DNA from: an uncultured Lentisphaerota bacterium
GTDB lineage: Bacteria; Verrucomicrobiota; Kiritimatiellia; CAIQIC01
Direction: 5' to 3'
Assembly: GCA_903896925.1 (NCBI GenBank)
Contig: CAITZM010000076.1
Coordinates: 28,231-92,230, forward strand
Length of the DNA stretch: 64,000 nt
Part shown: piece after piece, positions 37,619-46,711 of the stretch
Numbering within the stretch: position 1 is the first letter of the stretch
How the letters are laid out: every line of letters starts with the position of its first letter
Translations under genes and position numbers: made by a program
Notes under the pieces: model-generated
What the model was told of the DNA's origin: nothing
Databases searched by the model: none
The model's input: the letters and a program-made list of their open reading frames with translations, nothing else

Positions 37619-38614
37619 TCAGATGATCTGGGGTTTGAGGACCTTGATGCCGAGCGGTTCGAGCTTGAGCTTGAGCGCGGCGAACATCGCTTCGTCGGCA
37701 TAGGCGCCGACGATGGCGCCGCCGGAGCCGGTGAACTGCGCGCTGGCGCCGACCGAGCGGGCGGCCTCAACCATGCGGATGTTCCCCTGTCCGAGCTGGT
37801 AGATCGCGCGCCGCTTGTCGAAGCCCGCATTGATCAGCGGCGCCAGCTTGTCCTTCTCGCCGCGCTGGAGGAGGTCGCGCACCTGGACGGTCAGTCCGGC
37901 CCAGTATTTCATGGCCTCCAGCACCACCGGGTCGCCCAGTTCCCAGCGGGCGCGGATGTTGTTGTGGAACACCTCCGTGCCCTCGGCCAGGTCCGTGCGG
38001 TAGGCGATGAAGAGCGGCGGCAGCAGCGTCGCATCCAGCGGCTCATAGCGCCCGTAACCCTGCAGATCCATCATGTCCTTGTTGAAATCCATGAAGACCA
38101 GGCCCTGATAGACCTGCGCCACGCGGTCCTGCAGGCCCGCCGGGATGCCCAGCTCGCGGGTTTCCACCGAAAGGATCAGGTTGGCCAGGATCGGCTTGGG
38201 AATATCGACCTGATAGAACGCCAGCAGCGCCCGGAAACAGGCCGTGATGATCGCGCTCGAACCCGCCAGTCCGACCTGCTGGGGGATGTCCGACTGGTAA
38301 CGGATCGTGAAGTTCCGCTCGTCGAGCGTGATGTGGTTCTCCTCGCAGTAGTCGTAGAAGCGCTTCACCGCCGCCTTGAGCAGGCGGATGCCGCCGTAGT
38401 AGCCGTGCTGCCGCACGTCCGTCGCGAGCTGGCGGATGCTGTGGAAGCGCGAATGGTCCTGGGCCGCCGGGATGATCTCCAGCTCCGGTGACTGGTAGAG
38501 GAGCACCTCCGCCGCAAAGTTGGCGAACGTGAAGGCGATCGTCTTGCCGAAATAACCGTCCGACGGGTTCCCGATCAGCCCCGCCCGCGGATAGGCCTTG
38601 GTGTGAATGATCAT
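37619..38614 (-). CDS. GHMP kinase, glucuronokinase-like
   Basis: 331 residues. The N-terminus AYPRAGLIGNPSDGYFGKTI resembles the start of plant glucuronokinase. The GHMP ATP loop is PQQVGLAGSSAIITACFRAL near residue 115, and the third motif is QFTGSGGAIVGAYAD near 290. GHMP kinases phosphorylate small molecules; glucuronokinase phosphorylates the C1 hydroxyl of glucuronic acid. The adjacent galU would then make the UDP-sugar, a short salvage route. The exact sugar is inferred, not shown. Confidence 0.82.
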   Translation of the reverse strand: MIIHTKAYPRAGLIGNPSDGYFGKTIAFTFANFAAEVLLYQSPELEIIPAAQDHSRFHSIRQLATDVRQHGYYGGIRLLKAAVKRFYDYCEENHITLDERNFTIRYQSDIPQQVGLAGSSAIITACFRALLAFYQVDIPKPILANLILSVETRELGIPAGLQDRVAQVYQGLVFMDFNKDMMDLQGYGRYEPLDATLLPPLFIAYRTDLAEGTEVFHNNIRARWELGDPVVLEAMKYWAGLTVQVRDLLQRGEKDKLAPLINAGFDKRRAIYQLGQGNIRMVEAARSVGASAQFTGSGGAIVGAYADEAMFAALKLKLEPLGIKVLKPQII

Positions 38615-38692
38615 GGCGGCATCCTAGACGCCACCCGCCGCGGGTTCAACTGGTAAAATAAGCGGGCCGTGACTCTGATCCGGGGCGGCGCG

Positions 38693-40291
38693 TCAGGTGT
38701 GTGCATGCAGCGGCGTGGGGTGCGCCCGCTCGCGCGCCCGCAGCTCGGTGCGGCGGATCTTGCCGCTGACGGTCTTGGGCAGCGCGCTCACGAATTCGAT
38801 CAGGCGCGGATACTTGTAGGGCGCGGTGACGCGCTTGCAGTGCGTCTGCAACTCGTGCTTGAGGTATTCGTCCGGCGCGTGGCCTTCGCGCACCACGACG
38901 AACGCCTTGACGACCTCGCCGCGCATTTCCTCCGGCACGCCGACCGCCGCGCATTCGAGCACGGCGGGATGCTCGAGCAGCGCGCTCTCGACCTCGCCGG
39001 GGCCGATGCGATAGCTCGCGGAATTGATCACGTCGTCGGCGCGGCCGACGAACCAGAAATAGCCCTCGGCGTCCCGCTTGGCCGTGTCGCCCGTGAGGTA
39101 CCATGGCCCGACGAAGCGCGCGGCGTTCTCCTCGGGGTTGCGCCAGTATTCCTGGAACAGGCCGAGCGGACGCCGCGGCTGGACGCGCACGGCCAACTGG
39201 CCGGCCTCGCCCAAGGGCAACTCGTGTCCGTCCTCGTCCACAATAGCGAGATCGAAGCCCGGCGCGGCGTGCCCCATCGAGCCGGGCCGGATCTCACGGC
39301 CGGCGCTGCGAAAATTGCCGACCATCACCACCGACTCGGTCTGGCCGTAGCCCTCGTAGATGTCCAGGCCCGTCGCCTCGCGCCACATCTTGAAAACCGG
39401 CGGATTGAGCGCCTCGCCCGCGCTGACGCAGTGCCGCAGGTGCGAGAAACGGTAGGCGCGGAGGTCCTTGCGGACGAGCAGGCGCAGCGCCGTCGCCGGA
39501 CAGCAGAACACGGTGATCGGATAGTCCGCGAGCGTCTGCAGGATGACGTGCGGATCGAACTTGCCGCGCAGATCGAGGGTGAACACCGCCGCGCCCATAA
39601 GCCACGGCCCGAAGAAATTCGACCAGGCGGTCTTGGCCCAGCCGGTGTCCGCCAGCGCCCAGATCACATCGCGCGTGCCCAGGTCCAGCCACTCGCCCGT
39701 GGCGCGATGCCCGAGGCCGTAGCTGACCTGCGTGTGCAGCACCATCTTCGCCTCGCCCGTCGTGCCGCTGGTGAAGTAGATGATGCCCGGATCGCTGCTG
39801 CGCGAGGGTTCGTAGGGTGGCTCTGCATCGGCACCGCGCACACCCGCGTTGAAATCCAGCCAGCCCGGCAACGCGGCGCCGACGAGGAAGCGCAACCCGG
39901 CAAACGCGCCGACCTTCGCCGCCCCGGCGGCATCCGTGACGATCGCGCGCACCGCGGCCGCCTCAATGCGGTAGGCGATGTCCTTGGGCGTGAGCAGCGG
40001 CGTGCCGGGAATCGGCACCGCGCCCAACCGGATCAGACCGAGCACCGCGATCCACCACTCCGGCACCCGGTTCAAAATCACCAGCACGCGATCGCCGCGC
40101 CGGATGCCTTGCGCCGCCATATAGGCCGCGGCCCGGCGCAGCTCGGCGCTCAACTTCCCGAAAGACAGTTTGCGCTCGCCGGCGCCCCCCTCGCCCACCC
40201 ACCACAAGGCGAGCTCGTCAGGCCGCTCGTGGCCCTGGCGTTCGATGACATCGTGCGCAAAATTGTAGCAGGCAGGCAGTGCGTCGCTCAT
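38693..40291 (-). CDS. Acyl-CoA synthetase (AMP-forming, ACSM/acetyl-CoA synthetase-like)
   Basis: 532 residues of the ANL superfamily. The P-loop is IIYFTSGTTGEAKMVLHTQV near residue 180, A5 is YEGYGQTESVVMVGNF near 335, A7 WYLTGDTAKRDAEGYFWFVG near 405, A8 RADDVINSASYRIGP and A10 PKTVSGKIRRTEL, whose Lys is catalytic. It activates a carboxylic acid to the acyl-AMP and then acyl-CoA. Sequence resembles the medium-chain (ACSM) branch, as in LADTGWAKTAWSNFFGPWLM. No pathway partners are adjacent. Confidence 0.9.
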   Translation of the reverse strand: MSDALPACYNFAHDVIERQGHERPDELALWWVGEGGAGERKLSFGKLSAELRRAAAYMAAQGIRRGDRVLVILNRVPEWWIAVLGLIRLGAVPIPGTPLLTPKDIAYRIEAAAVRAIVTDAAGAAKVGAFAGLRFLVGAALPGWLDFNAGVRGADAEPPYEPSRSSDPGIIYFTSGTTGEAKMVLHTQVSYGLGHRATGEWLDLGTRDVIWALADTGWAKTAWSNFFGPWLMGAAVFTLDLRGKFDPHVILQTLADYPITVFCCPATALRLLVRKDLRAYRFSHLRHCVSAGEALNPPVFKMWREATGLDIYEGYGQTESVVMVGNFRSAGREIRPGSMGHAAPGFDLAIVDEDGHELPLGEAGQLAVRVQPRRPLGLFQEYWRNPEENAARFVGPWYLTGDTAKRDAEGYFWFVGRADDVINSASYRIGPGEVESALLEHPAVLECAAVGVPEEMRGEVVKAFVVVREGHAPDEYLKHELQTHCKRVTAPYKYPRLIEFVSALPKTVSGKIRRTELRARERAHPTPLHAHT

Positions 40292-40343
40292 GCTGCGATA
40301 CTAAGCAAGGGCCTGACCGAAAGCCAAGCGCGAACCGATAAAT

Positions 40344-41768
40344 TCACCGCGCGGGGCGTGGGGGGATGGGCGGCTCGGATTCCCAGCCGCCGCCGAGGGC
40401 CTTGTAGATGGCGAGGAGGCCGGTGGCGATGCTGCGCTCGCTTTGCACGAGCGCATCCTGCACGGAGTACAGCGCGCGCTGGGCGCTCAGGACGTTCACG
40501 AAATCGGTCTGGCCCTCGGTGTAAAGCCGCGTCGCCAGGTCCACCGCTTCCTTGTTCGACGCCACCGCGGCGGCCAGCGCCTGCCGGTGCTGCTGTTCCT
40601 TGCCGTAGGCGACGAGCGCGCCCTCGACATCGCCCAGCGCGGTCAACACCGTTTTCCGATAGCTGAGCAAGGCCTGCTGTTCGACTTCGTTCTGCGCGGC
40701 GATGTTCGCCAGCGTTTTCCCGGAGGAAAACAGCGACCACGAGGCGCTCGGGCCGAAGGAGTAGACGCGGTTGTTCCAGTCCACCAGGCCCGAGGGCGTC
40801 GTGCTGGAGGTGCCGAGGCTGCCGGTCAGCGAAAACTTGGGGAAGAGATCGGACGTGGCGACGCCGATGCGCGCGGTCGCGCCGTGGATCGCCGCCTCGG
40901 CGGCGCGCACGTCGGGCCGGCGGCGCAACAGATCGGAAGGCAAGCCGACCGGCACGTCCGGCGGCGTCGGCGGCAGCGGTGCGGCGGTTTCGAGTTCGGC
41001 GGTCAATGCGGCCGGCTCGCGCGCGAGCAGCACGCCGAGCGCGAAAATCGTCTGGCGCGCCGCCGACTCCAGCACGGGCAGCGCCGCGCGCGTCGTGGCC
41101 ACCAGGGCCTCCGCATTGGCCACGTCGAGCCTGCTCGCGAAGGCCGGGAAGCGCTTGCGCGTCAGCACCGCGCTGTGCTCCTGCGCGGCAATATTTTCCC
41201 GGGCGATGGCCAGCTGCTGCTGGTAGCCCCGCAGATTGAGGTAGTTCAACGCGACTTCGGCGGCAAGCGTGATGAGCACCGCGCGGCGGTTCTCGACGCT
41301 GGCGGCGATATCGGCCTCGGCGGCCTCGATGCCCCGGCGCACGCCGCCGAAGATATCGATCTCCCAGGAGGCGTCCAGGCCCGCCTGATACATGTCGCCG
41401 GACACCGGCACGGCCCCGCCCGTGCTCTGCCGGCGATACTGGCCGGTGGCGTCGGCGGTCGGCCAGAAGCCGGCGGCGGCGATGCCGCGCTGGGCGCGCG
41501 CCTGCCGGACGCGCGACTCGGCGATCTTCAGGTCCAGGTTCGTCGCCATGGCGCGGGCGATGAGCGAGTTCAGCGTCGCGTCGTTGAACTGCGTCCACCA
41601 GTTCGTGATGGCGACCGGCTGCGTCGCCGCCGTGGAGGACCACGTTGGCGGCACGGGAGTTTGCGGCGCGTGGTAGTCGGGGCCGACCATGCACCCGGCG
41701 GCGAAAAGAAACGCGACGGCGAACGTGAAACAGGCGGCGCGGAAAAGGAGGTTTTGAACACCGAACAT
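40344..41768 (-). CDS. Outer-membrane efflux lipoprotein (NodT/TolC family)
   Basis: About 474 residues from ATG 41768. Signal MFGVQNLLFRAACFTFAVAF continues to LFAAGC (lipobox). VGPDYHAPQTPVPPTW is the usual start of NodT-family proteins, followed by two OEP repeats, each with long helices (NLDLKIAESRVRQARAQRGI; AALPVLESAARQTIFALGVL). It forms the trimeric outer-membrane duct of a tripartite exporter with the genes upstream. Start choice is odd: candidate ATGs at 41768 and 41789 both lie inside a CGAACAT-type heptamer array, and a further ATG at 41990 would translate the whole repeat block. Confidence 0.88.
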   Translation of the reverse strand: MFGVQNLLFRAACFTFAVAFLFAAGCMVGPDYHAPQTPVPPTWSSTAATQPVAITNWWTQFNDATLNSLIARAMATNLDLKIAESRVRQARAQRGIAAAGFWPTADATGQYRRQSTGGAVPVSGDMYQAGLDASWEIDIFGGVRRGIEAAEADIAASVENRRAVLITLAAEVALNYLNLRGYQQQLAIARENIAAQEHSAVLTRKRFPAFASRLDVANAEALVATTRAALPVLESAARQTIFALGVLLAREPAALTAELETAAPLPPTPPDVPVGLPSDLLRRRPDVRAAEAAIHGATARIGVATSDLFPKFSLTGSLGTSSTTPSGLVDWNNRVYSFGPSASWSLFSSGKTLANIAAQNEVEQQALLSYRKTVLTALGDVEGALVAYGKEQQHRQALAAAVASNKEAVDLATRLYTEGQTDFVNVLSAQRALYSVQDALVQSERSIATGLLAIYKALGGGWESEPPIPPRPAR

Positions 41769-41963
41769 CCAACACCGAACATCCAACATCGAAGTGAAGA
41801 CTGATTTCTGTAGCCGTACTCGTGAGAGTGCGGAGGCACCGGCGCCGGCCGCATTCTGACCCATGCGGCTGCTGCCAACGGGAAATTGCATCGACACCGG
41901 AACTTCGATGTTCGATGTTGAATGTTCGGTGTTCGATGTTCGCTTCAAACCGTTCGATGTTCT
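41755..41963. repeat. Composite repeat: two inverted heptamer arrays around GTAGCC hairpins
   Basis: The left array 41755-41796 has units CGAACAT, CCAACAC and CCAACAT; the right array 41901-41963 has the inverted unit ATGTTCG. Between them at 41810-41872 are two facing hairpins, CCGTACTC-GTGA-GAGTGCGG (preceded by GTAG) and CCGCAT...ATGCGG. The block separates the permease stop from the outer-membrane gene and encodes its possible starts. Confidence 0.75.
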
Positions 41964-41982
41964 CTGCAAGTTCATGGGTGTC

Positions 41983-43356
41983 TCATTCATAGCGCAGGGC
42001 CTCGATGGGATCCAGGCGCGAGGCCTTCCACGCCGGGTAGAATCCAAAAATGATGCCGACGCTGGCGGAGACGACGACGGCTGCGATGATCGCGGTCACC
42101 GAGGTCAGCGTGGGCCAGTGCAGGAACTTGGTGACCAGGAAAGAGCAGAGCCGGCCGAACAGGATGCCGAAGACGCCGCCCGCGAGGCAGAGGATGACGG
42201 CCTCGAACAGGAACTGCCGCAGGATGTCGCGGCCTCGCGCGCCGACCGCCATGCGCAGGCCGATCTCGTGCGTCCGCTCGGTGACGCTGACCAGCATGAT
42301 GTTCATGATGCCGACGCCGCCGACCACGAGCGAGATCAGCGCCACGACCAGCAGCAGCTTGGTCATCAGGTCGGCGATCGAGGTGACCGCCTTGGTCATC
42401 TCGGTCATGTCGCGGATGCTGAAATCGTCGGGCTCGCCCTCGCGCAGGTGGTGGCGCTCGTGCAGCAGCGCGGTGATCTGCGCGATGGCGACGGGGATCT
42501 CCGCGCTGGTCTGCGCCGCCGCATAGATCTGGTCCACGTTGGTGAAGCGCACGGGCAGCGGCGTGTCGGCCGCCTGCGTGCTGGAGGGCACCGGATAGAG
42601 GCTGGTCGCCGAGCTCGGATAGAGCTGGTTGAGCGAGTTCACCTGCGCGGCGCCGGCGGAGGCGGCGCTCTGGTTGGCGGTGGTCGCGGAACTGCCCGAC
42701 ACGCGGTACTTGATCGTGGTCCACGGCGCGAGCACGATGTCGTCCTGGTCCATACCCATCATGTTGGCACCCTTGCTGGAGAGGACGCCGATGACGGTAA
42801 AGGCGACGTTCTTGATCCGCAGCTCCTTGCCGAGGGGCGATTCGTCGGCGAACAGGTTGCGCGCCACCGTCTGGCCGAGCAGGCAGACCTTGCTGCCGTT
42901 GCGCACGTCGCGGTCGCTGAAGACCTCGCCCGCGGCCAGCTCGGTCCACTCGCGCACGGCGAGGAGGTCGGGCGTGGTGCCATAGATGTACATCGGCACC
43001 CAGTTGCGGTTGCCGTAGACGACCTGGGTGCGGGCGCGGACGATCGGCGCGGCGGCGCGCACCGCGGAGCACTCGCGCAGGACCGCCTCGCAGTCCTGCG
43101 GCGAGAGCGTCATCGTGCTGCCCGCGCCCATGCTGATGCCGCCGCTGGCCGCCGTGCCCGGCATGATCAGCAGGTTGTTGGCGCCCATGCTGGCGATCGT
43201 GCCCTGGATCGCGCTGGAGGAGCCGCTGCCGATCTCCATCATCGCGATCACGGCGGCGATGCCGATGATGATGCCGAGCGTCGTCAGGATGGCGCGCATC
43301 ACGTTGCGGCGCAGCGCGTGCAGCGCCATGCGGAAGGTGCGGTAGAGCTTGCTCAC
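41983..43356 (-). CDS. MacB-like ABC transporter permease
   Basis: 457 residues. The N-terminal helix with RAILTTLGIIIGIAAVIAMM is the MacB/FtsX type. A periplasmic MacB core domain of about 230 residues follows (SMGANNLLIMPGTAASGG, YIYGTTPDLLAVREW), then three helices (LLLVVALISLVVGGVGIMNI, MLVSVTERTHEIGLRMAVGA, IIAAVVVSASVGIIFGFYPA) and the end ASRLDPIEALRYE. Mechanotransmission permeases of this kind export peptides, lipoproteins or antibiotics with MacA and TolC. The ATPase is a separate gene that overlaps by ATGA. The loop around residues 230-250 (Ser/Ala/Asn-rich) is longer than usual. Confidence 0.9.
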   Translation of the reverse strand: MSKLYRTFRMALHALRRNVMRAILTTLGIIIGIAAVIAMMEIGSGSSSAIQGTIASMGANNLLIMPGTAASGGISMGAGSTMTLSPQDCEAVLRECSAVRAAAPIVRARTQVVYGNRNWVPMYIYGTTPDLLAVREWTELAAGEVFSDRDVRNGSKVCLLGQTVARNLFADESPLGKELRIKNVAFTVIGVLSSKGANMMGMDQDDIVLAPWTTIKYRVSGSSATTANQSAASAGAAQVNSLNQLYPSSATSLYPVPSSTQAADTPLPVRFTNVDQIYAAAQTSAEIPVAIAQITALLHERHHLREGEPDDFSIRDMTEMTKAVTSIADLMTKLLLVVALISLVVGGVGIMNIMLVSVTERTHEIGLRMAVGARGRDILRQFLFEAVILCLAGGVFGILFGRLCSFLVTKFLHWPTLTSVTAIIAAVVVSASVGIIFGFYPAWKASRLDPIEALRYE

Positions 43357-44051
43357 GAAGCGTCTCCCGCGGCGTCCGCCACGATGAGCCCGTCGCTGAT
43401 GCGCACGGTGCGCCGCGCGTACTGCGCGATGCTGCCGTCGTGCGTCACCAGGATGACCGTGAGGCCTTCCTCCTGGTTGAGGCGCTGGAACATCAGCAAA
43501 ATTTCCTTGCTCGTCTTCGAGTCGAGGTTTCCGGTGGGCTCGTCAGCGAACAGCAGCCGCGGCCGGTTGACCAGCGCGCGCGCAATCGCCACGCGCTGCT
43601 GCTGGCCGCCCGAAAGCTGCGAGGGCTCGTGGTGCATCCGGTCGCCCAACCCGACGCGTTCGAGCAGTTCCGTCGCGCGCTGCCGGCCGGCGCGCTCGGT
43701 CAGGTTCTCGCTGGAATAGTTGAGCGGCATGACCACGTTTTCCAGCGCGCTCGTGCGCGGCAGCAGGTTGAAGCCCTGGAACACAAACCCGATTTTGCGG
43801 TTGCGGATCAGCGCGCGGCCATCGGTGCTGAGGCCGGAGACTTCCTCGCCATCGAGCCAGTACTTGCCGGAGGACGGATGGTCCAGGCAGCCGAGGATGT
43901 TCATCAGCGTGCTCTTCCCGGAACCGGAGGCGCCCATCAGCGCGACCAGCTCGCCCTGGTCCACGTTCAGCGTGATGCCCTTGAGCACCGGCACATCCAC
44001 CTCGCCGAGGTGGTAGGTCTTGAAGATGTCCTGGAGTTCGATCAGATGCAT
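43353..44051 (-). CDS. MacB/LolD-type ABC ATP-binding protein
   Basis: 232 residues from ATG 44051. Walker A is GASGSGKSTLMNILGCLD near residue 40, the Q-loop GFVFQGFNLLPR, the signature QLSGGQQQRVAIARALVNRP, Walker B LLFADEPTGNLDSKT and the switch ILVTHD. This set is the hallmark of the MacB/LolD group. It powers the permease with which it overlaps (ATGA). 22 bases separate its start from the adaptor stop. Reading further upstream is possible but gives no family match. Confidence 0.93.
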   Translation of the reverse strand: MHLIELQDIFKTYHLGEVDVPVLKGITLNVDQGELVALMGASGSGKSTLMNILGCLDHPSSGKYWLDGEEVSGLSTDGRALIRNRKIGFVFQGFNLLPRTSALENVVMPLNYSSENLTERAGRQRATELLERVGLGDRMHHEPSQLSGGQQQRVAIARALVNRPRLLFADEPTGNLDSKTSKEILLMFQRLNQEEGLTVILVTHDGSIAQYARRTVRISDGLIVADAAGDAS

Positions 44052-44073
44052 GGCCGTGGATTTCACGCTGTGC

Positions 44074-45468
44074 TTACCGCCGACCGCCGCCGAAAGGCAG
44101 CTTGGGTGCGAACGGGTTGACCGTCTCGCCGCCGGCCGCGCCAGCGCCGGCGGCGCCCCCGCCGCCGCCCGTGCCACCCCCGGCTGGCCGCGCCGCGGCA
44201 ATGATGACCTCCGTGTTTTCCGCCAGCTTGTCGCTGACGACCTCGGTCACCGCGCCGTCGCTCATCCCTACGCGCAAGCGGACAGGACGGGCATAGGCGC
44301 CATCCTGGATCCATACCGTGCCGCGCGCCAACGCTGGGCCGCCGGACTCGCCACCGGCTTCCGCCGGTTTGCCGCCACCGCTGCGACCTCGGCGTCCGCC
44401 CGCTGCGGCAGCCTCGCGCGCGTCCGGCGCGATCTGCGCAGGCAGCGGCGTCCAGCGCAGCGCCGCATTGGGCACCGTCAGGACATTCTCGTGTTTGTCC
44501 ACGAGGAACTTTGCGTTTGCCGTCAGGTAGGGCAGCAGTTTGCCGTCGGGATTGTTGGCGACCACCTCGACCGTGTAGGTGACGACGTTCTGTGTCATCG
44601 TCGCGTTCAGCCGCACCTTGCCGACCTCGCCCTTGAAGACTTGACCTGGGAAGGCGTCCACCGTGAAGGTCACCGGCTGGCCGGGCTTGATGCTGCCGAT
44701 GTCGGCCTCGTTGACCGCAATCCACACCTGGATGCGCGTGAGGTCCTTGGCGATCAGGAACAGGCTCGGCGCGTTGAGGCTGGAGACCACCGTCTGGCCG
44801 ATGTTCACGCGCCGGTCAATGATCACGCCCTTCACCGGCGACTTGATGACGCAGTAGCCGAGGTTGCGTTTCGTGCGCTGCACGGCGGCGTCACTCTGCG
44901 CGATCAGGCCGCGCGCCTGGAGGATCGCGGCTTCGCCGGCGGCCACGTCGGCCTGCGCGGCTTCAAACGTCCCCTGATAGGCGTCGAACACGTTCTGCGC
45001 GAGCGCATCGGACGGTCCGAGTTTCTGCGCGCGCTGCCAGTCGCGCTCCGCCTGGCGGAACTTCGCCTTGCCCTGTTCTAGATTCGCCTGCGCGCTGGCC
45101 AGCTGCGCCAGCGCCTGCTGCCGCTGCGCCGCCGCCGTCGCGGCGTCGGCGGTATAGAGCGAGTCATCGATCTGCGCGAGGACCATGTCGGCCTCGACCT
45201 GCGAGCCGTAGTCGATCGGCTTGCCGTCCTTGTCCTTGCCGAAGTTAAGGATCTGCCCGGCGACCTGGGCGCCGACATCCACGACCTCTTCGGGCTCGAT
45301 CGTGCCGGTCGCCTGAATGACGGCGGCGACGTCGCCCTTCTTCGCCGGCACGGTGACGAACAGCGCGGCGTTCGCGTTGCGGTTGCGCTGCCACCACCAC
45401 GCGCCCGCCCCGCCGCCCAGCACGGCCACGACCAGCGCCACCAACAGAATTTTCGTTACCACTTTCAT
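44074..45468 (-). CDS. MacA-like periplasmic adaptor (HlyD/RND MFP family)
   Basis: 464 residues. One N-terminal membrane helix (ILLVALVVAVLGGGAGAWWW), then the lipoyl-like start AVIQATGTIEPEEVVDVGAQ with VAGQI, a long hairpin of helices (residues about 100-190), the second lipoyl half CVIKSPVKGVIIDRRVNIGQ and the beta-barrel part (IQVWIAVNEADIGSIKPGQP). It bridges the MacB-like permease and the outer-membrane duct. Gly/Ala-rich low-complexity segments near 350-370 and at the C-terminus (GGTGGGGGAAGAGAAGGE) are unusual extensions. First gene of the operon. Confidence 0.92.
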   Translation of the reverse strand: MKVVTKILLVALVVAVLGGGAGAWWWQRNRNANAALFVTVPAKKGDVAAVIQATGTIEPEEVVDVGAQVAGQILNFGKDKDGKPIDYGSQVEADMVLAQIDDSLYTADAATAAAQRQQALAQLASAQANLEQGKAKFRQAERDWQRAQKLGPSDALAQNVFDAYQGTFEAAQADVAAGEAAILQARGLIAQSDAAVQRTKRNLGYCVIKSPVKGVIIDRRVNIGQTVVSSLNAPSLFLIAKDLTRIQVWIAVNEADIGSIKPGQPVTFTVDAFPGQVFKGEVGKVRLNATMTQNVVTYTVEVVANNPDGKLLPYLTANAKFLVDKHENVLTVPNAALRWTPLPAQIAPDAREAAAAGGRRGRSGGGKPAEAGGESGGPALARGTVWIQDGAYARPVRLRVGMSDGAVTEVVSDKLAENTEVIIAAARPAGGGTGGGGGAAGAGAAGGETVNPFAPKLPFGGGRR

Positions 45469-45575
45469 CGCATCGCTCCCATCGCGTTACAAATTTCGCG
45501 CATGATGACACCGCACAGCAGAAAATCAACCCTTGGCCCGCCCGCGCCGGACCTGGCGGACGTCCGCCGGCAGGC

Positions 45576-45627
45576 TCCGGGCCCGGGGAAAACAGACGGA
45601 CGCCGTTTCCATGTACTGGAAACGGCG
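45576..45627 (-). repeat. TTTCCA dyad, hairpin-forming, with a weaker upstream copy
   Basis: CGCCGTTTCCA-TGTAC-TGGAAACGGCG (45601-45627) is a perfect 11-bp hairpin centred at 45614. A poor match TCC-N8-GGAAAA is centred near 45582.5, again about 32 bases away. The hairpin lies 20 bases after the stop of the next gene and could act as its terminator, although no T run follows. Confidence 0.55.
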
Positions 45628-45647
45628 CCCGGTGGGCGGGGCCTATT

Positions 45648-45995
45648 TCAACGGTGATAGCCGCCGCCATGCCCGTGCCCATGCCCGCCCCCTCCGTGAT
45701 GACCACCGAGCAAGAAGGGCAGCGCCACGAGGGCCTCCACCACCGGCGCCACGCAACAGGCCGGCCGGGCATACACCACCGGCGGAGGCACGCACACCGG
45801 CGCGCTGTAGACCACGGGCGCAGCATACACCACCGGCGCCTGCTGCACGTAGACGATCCGCGGCGGCGGCGTGTAATAAACCGGAGCGCGGTACACGACG
45901 ACCGGCGGACGCGCGGGACCGCAGTACGGGCCGTAGGCCCACCCGGTCGCGCTGGCGGCCAGCGAACAGATCAGAATCGCGAGGGTTGTTTTCAT
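45648..45995 (-). CDS. Secreted Val/Tyr/Pro-rich protein with Gly-His tail
   Basis: 115 residues. Signal peptide MKTTLAILICSLAASATGWA. The mature part is low-complexity: PVVVYRAPVYYTPPPRIVYV, repeated PVVYAAPVVYSAPV, two or three Cys, a hydrophobic stretch VVEALVALPFLLGG and the tail HHGGGGHGHGHGGGYHR. The tail could bind metal ions; the PVVY repeats suggest a wall- or surface-associated fibrous region. Similar short PVxY-rich proteins occur as unnamed proteins in several phyla. No partner is adjacent except the glycine-zipper lipoprotein upstream. Confidence 0.65.
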   Translation of the reverse strand: MKTTLAILICSLAASATGWAYGPYCGPARPPVVVYRAPVYYTPPPRIVYVQQAPVVYAAPVVYSAPVCVPPPVVYARPACCVAPVVEALVALPFLLGGHHGGGGHGHGHGGGYHR

Positions 45996-46025
45996 GACGA
46001 CAGGTCCTTTCTCTCTGCGTTGCTT

Positions 46026-46469
46026 TCAAAAACCGTAGATCGGCCGCAGCTGGGTATCGCCCGGCAGCAGGGTGTAGTACTCGCCGCGCGGGCCGACGAA
46101 CTCGTTGCCATACTTGCGCAGCACGACCGGGGTATAGCTGCCGTTCGAGTTGTGCACCATGACGGTCACCGTGCTCTGCGCCTGCTCGAGCGCGGCGATG
46201 CGGTTGTGCGTCTGATCCTGGCCCTTGCCGTACTGGTTGCCAGCCCAGCCGCCGAGCGCCGTGCCGAGCACCGCGCCCAGCACCTGGTTGCGTCCATCGC
46301 CCATGTTGTTGCCCAGCACGCCGCCGAGCACGCCGCCGAGCGCCGCGCCCATCACGGTGTTGTTCGCCTCCGCCTGCCGCGCCTGGTAATCGGGACTGGC
46401 GCACCCGCTCATACCCGCCGCCAGCGCCGAGATCGTCACCACTACCACTGCTGTCGAAATGCTTTTCAT
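46026..46469 (-). CDS. Glycine-zipper lipoprotein
   Basis: 147 residues from ATG 46469. Signal MKSISTAVVVVTISALAAGM continues to SGC (lipobox). ANNTVMGAALGGVLGGVLGN and VLGAVLGTALGGWAGNQYGK are glycine-zipper membrane-inserting segments, as in outer-membrane lipoproteins of the Rcs/SlyB kind. The C-terminal half (VMVHNSNGSYTPVVLRKYGN, EYYTLLPGDTQLRPIYGF) is a small beta-rich domain. Likely an envelope-stability lipoprotein. Reading further upstream is open but the signal peptide sets the start. Confidence 0.8.
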   Translation of the reverse strand: MKSISTAVVVVTISALAAGMSGCASPDYQARQAEANNTVMGAALGGVLGGVLGNNMGDGRNQVLGAVLGTALGGWAGNQYGKGQDQTHNRIAALEQAQSTVTVMVHNSNGSYTPVVLRKYGNEFVGPRGEYYTLLPGDTQLRPIYGF

Positions 46470-46711
46470 CGTCGTTTCCTTTCTCTGGCGCCCCGCTGAC
46501 CGGGTCGCCGTGCTACCACCAAAGTCGCCAGAGGCCCGCCGCCGGTTACAGGGAAATGAACGGCAGGACGTGGACGCGCGGACAGGGAGCCGGCCGGGCC
46601 CGCTTGCGGCGCACACCGGGCGCAGTCAGCCGGAGCCCCTGCCTGGCGACTTTCGGGAAGGTTCGGGGACCGGGTTCGGGCACAACGAAGTCTGGCGGCC
46701 GCACGATGCGC

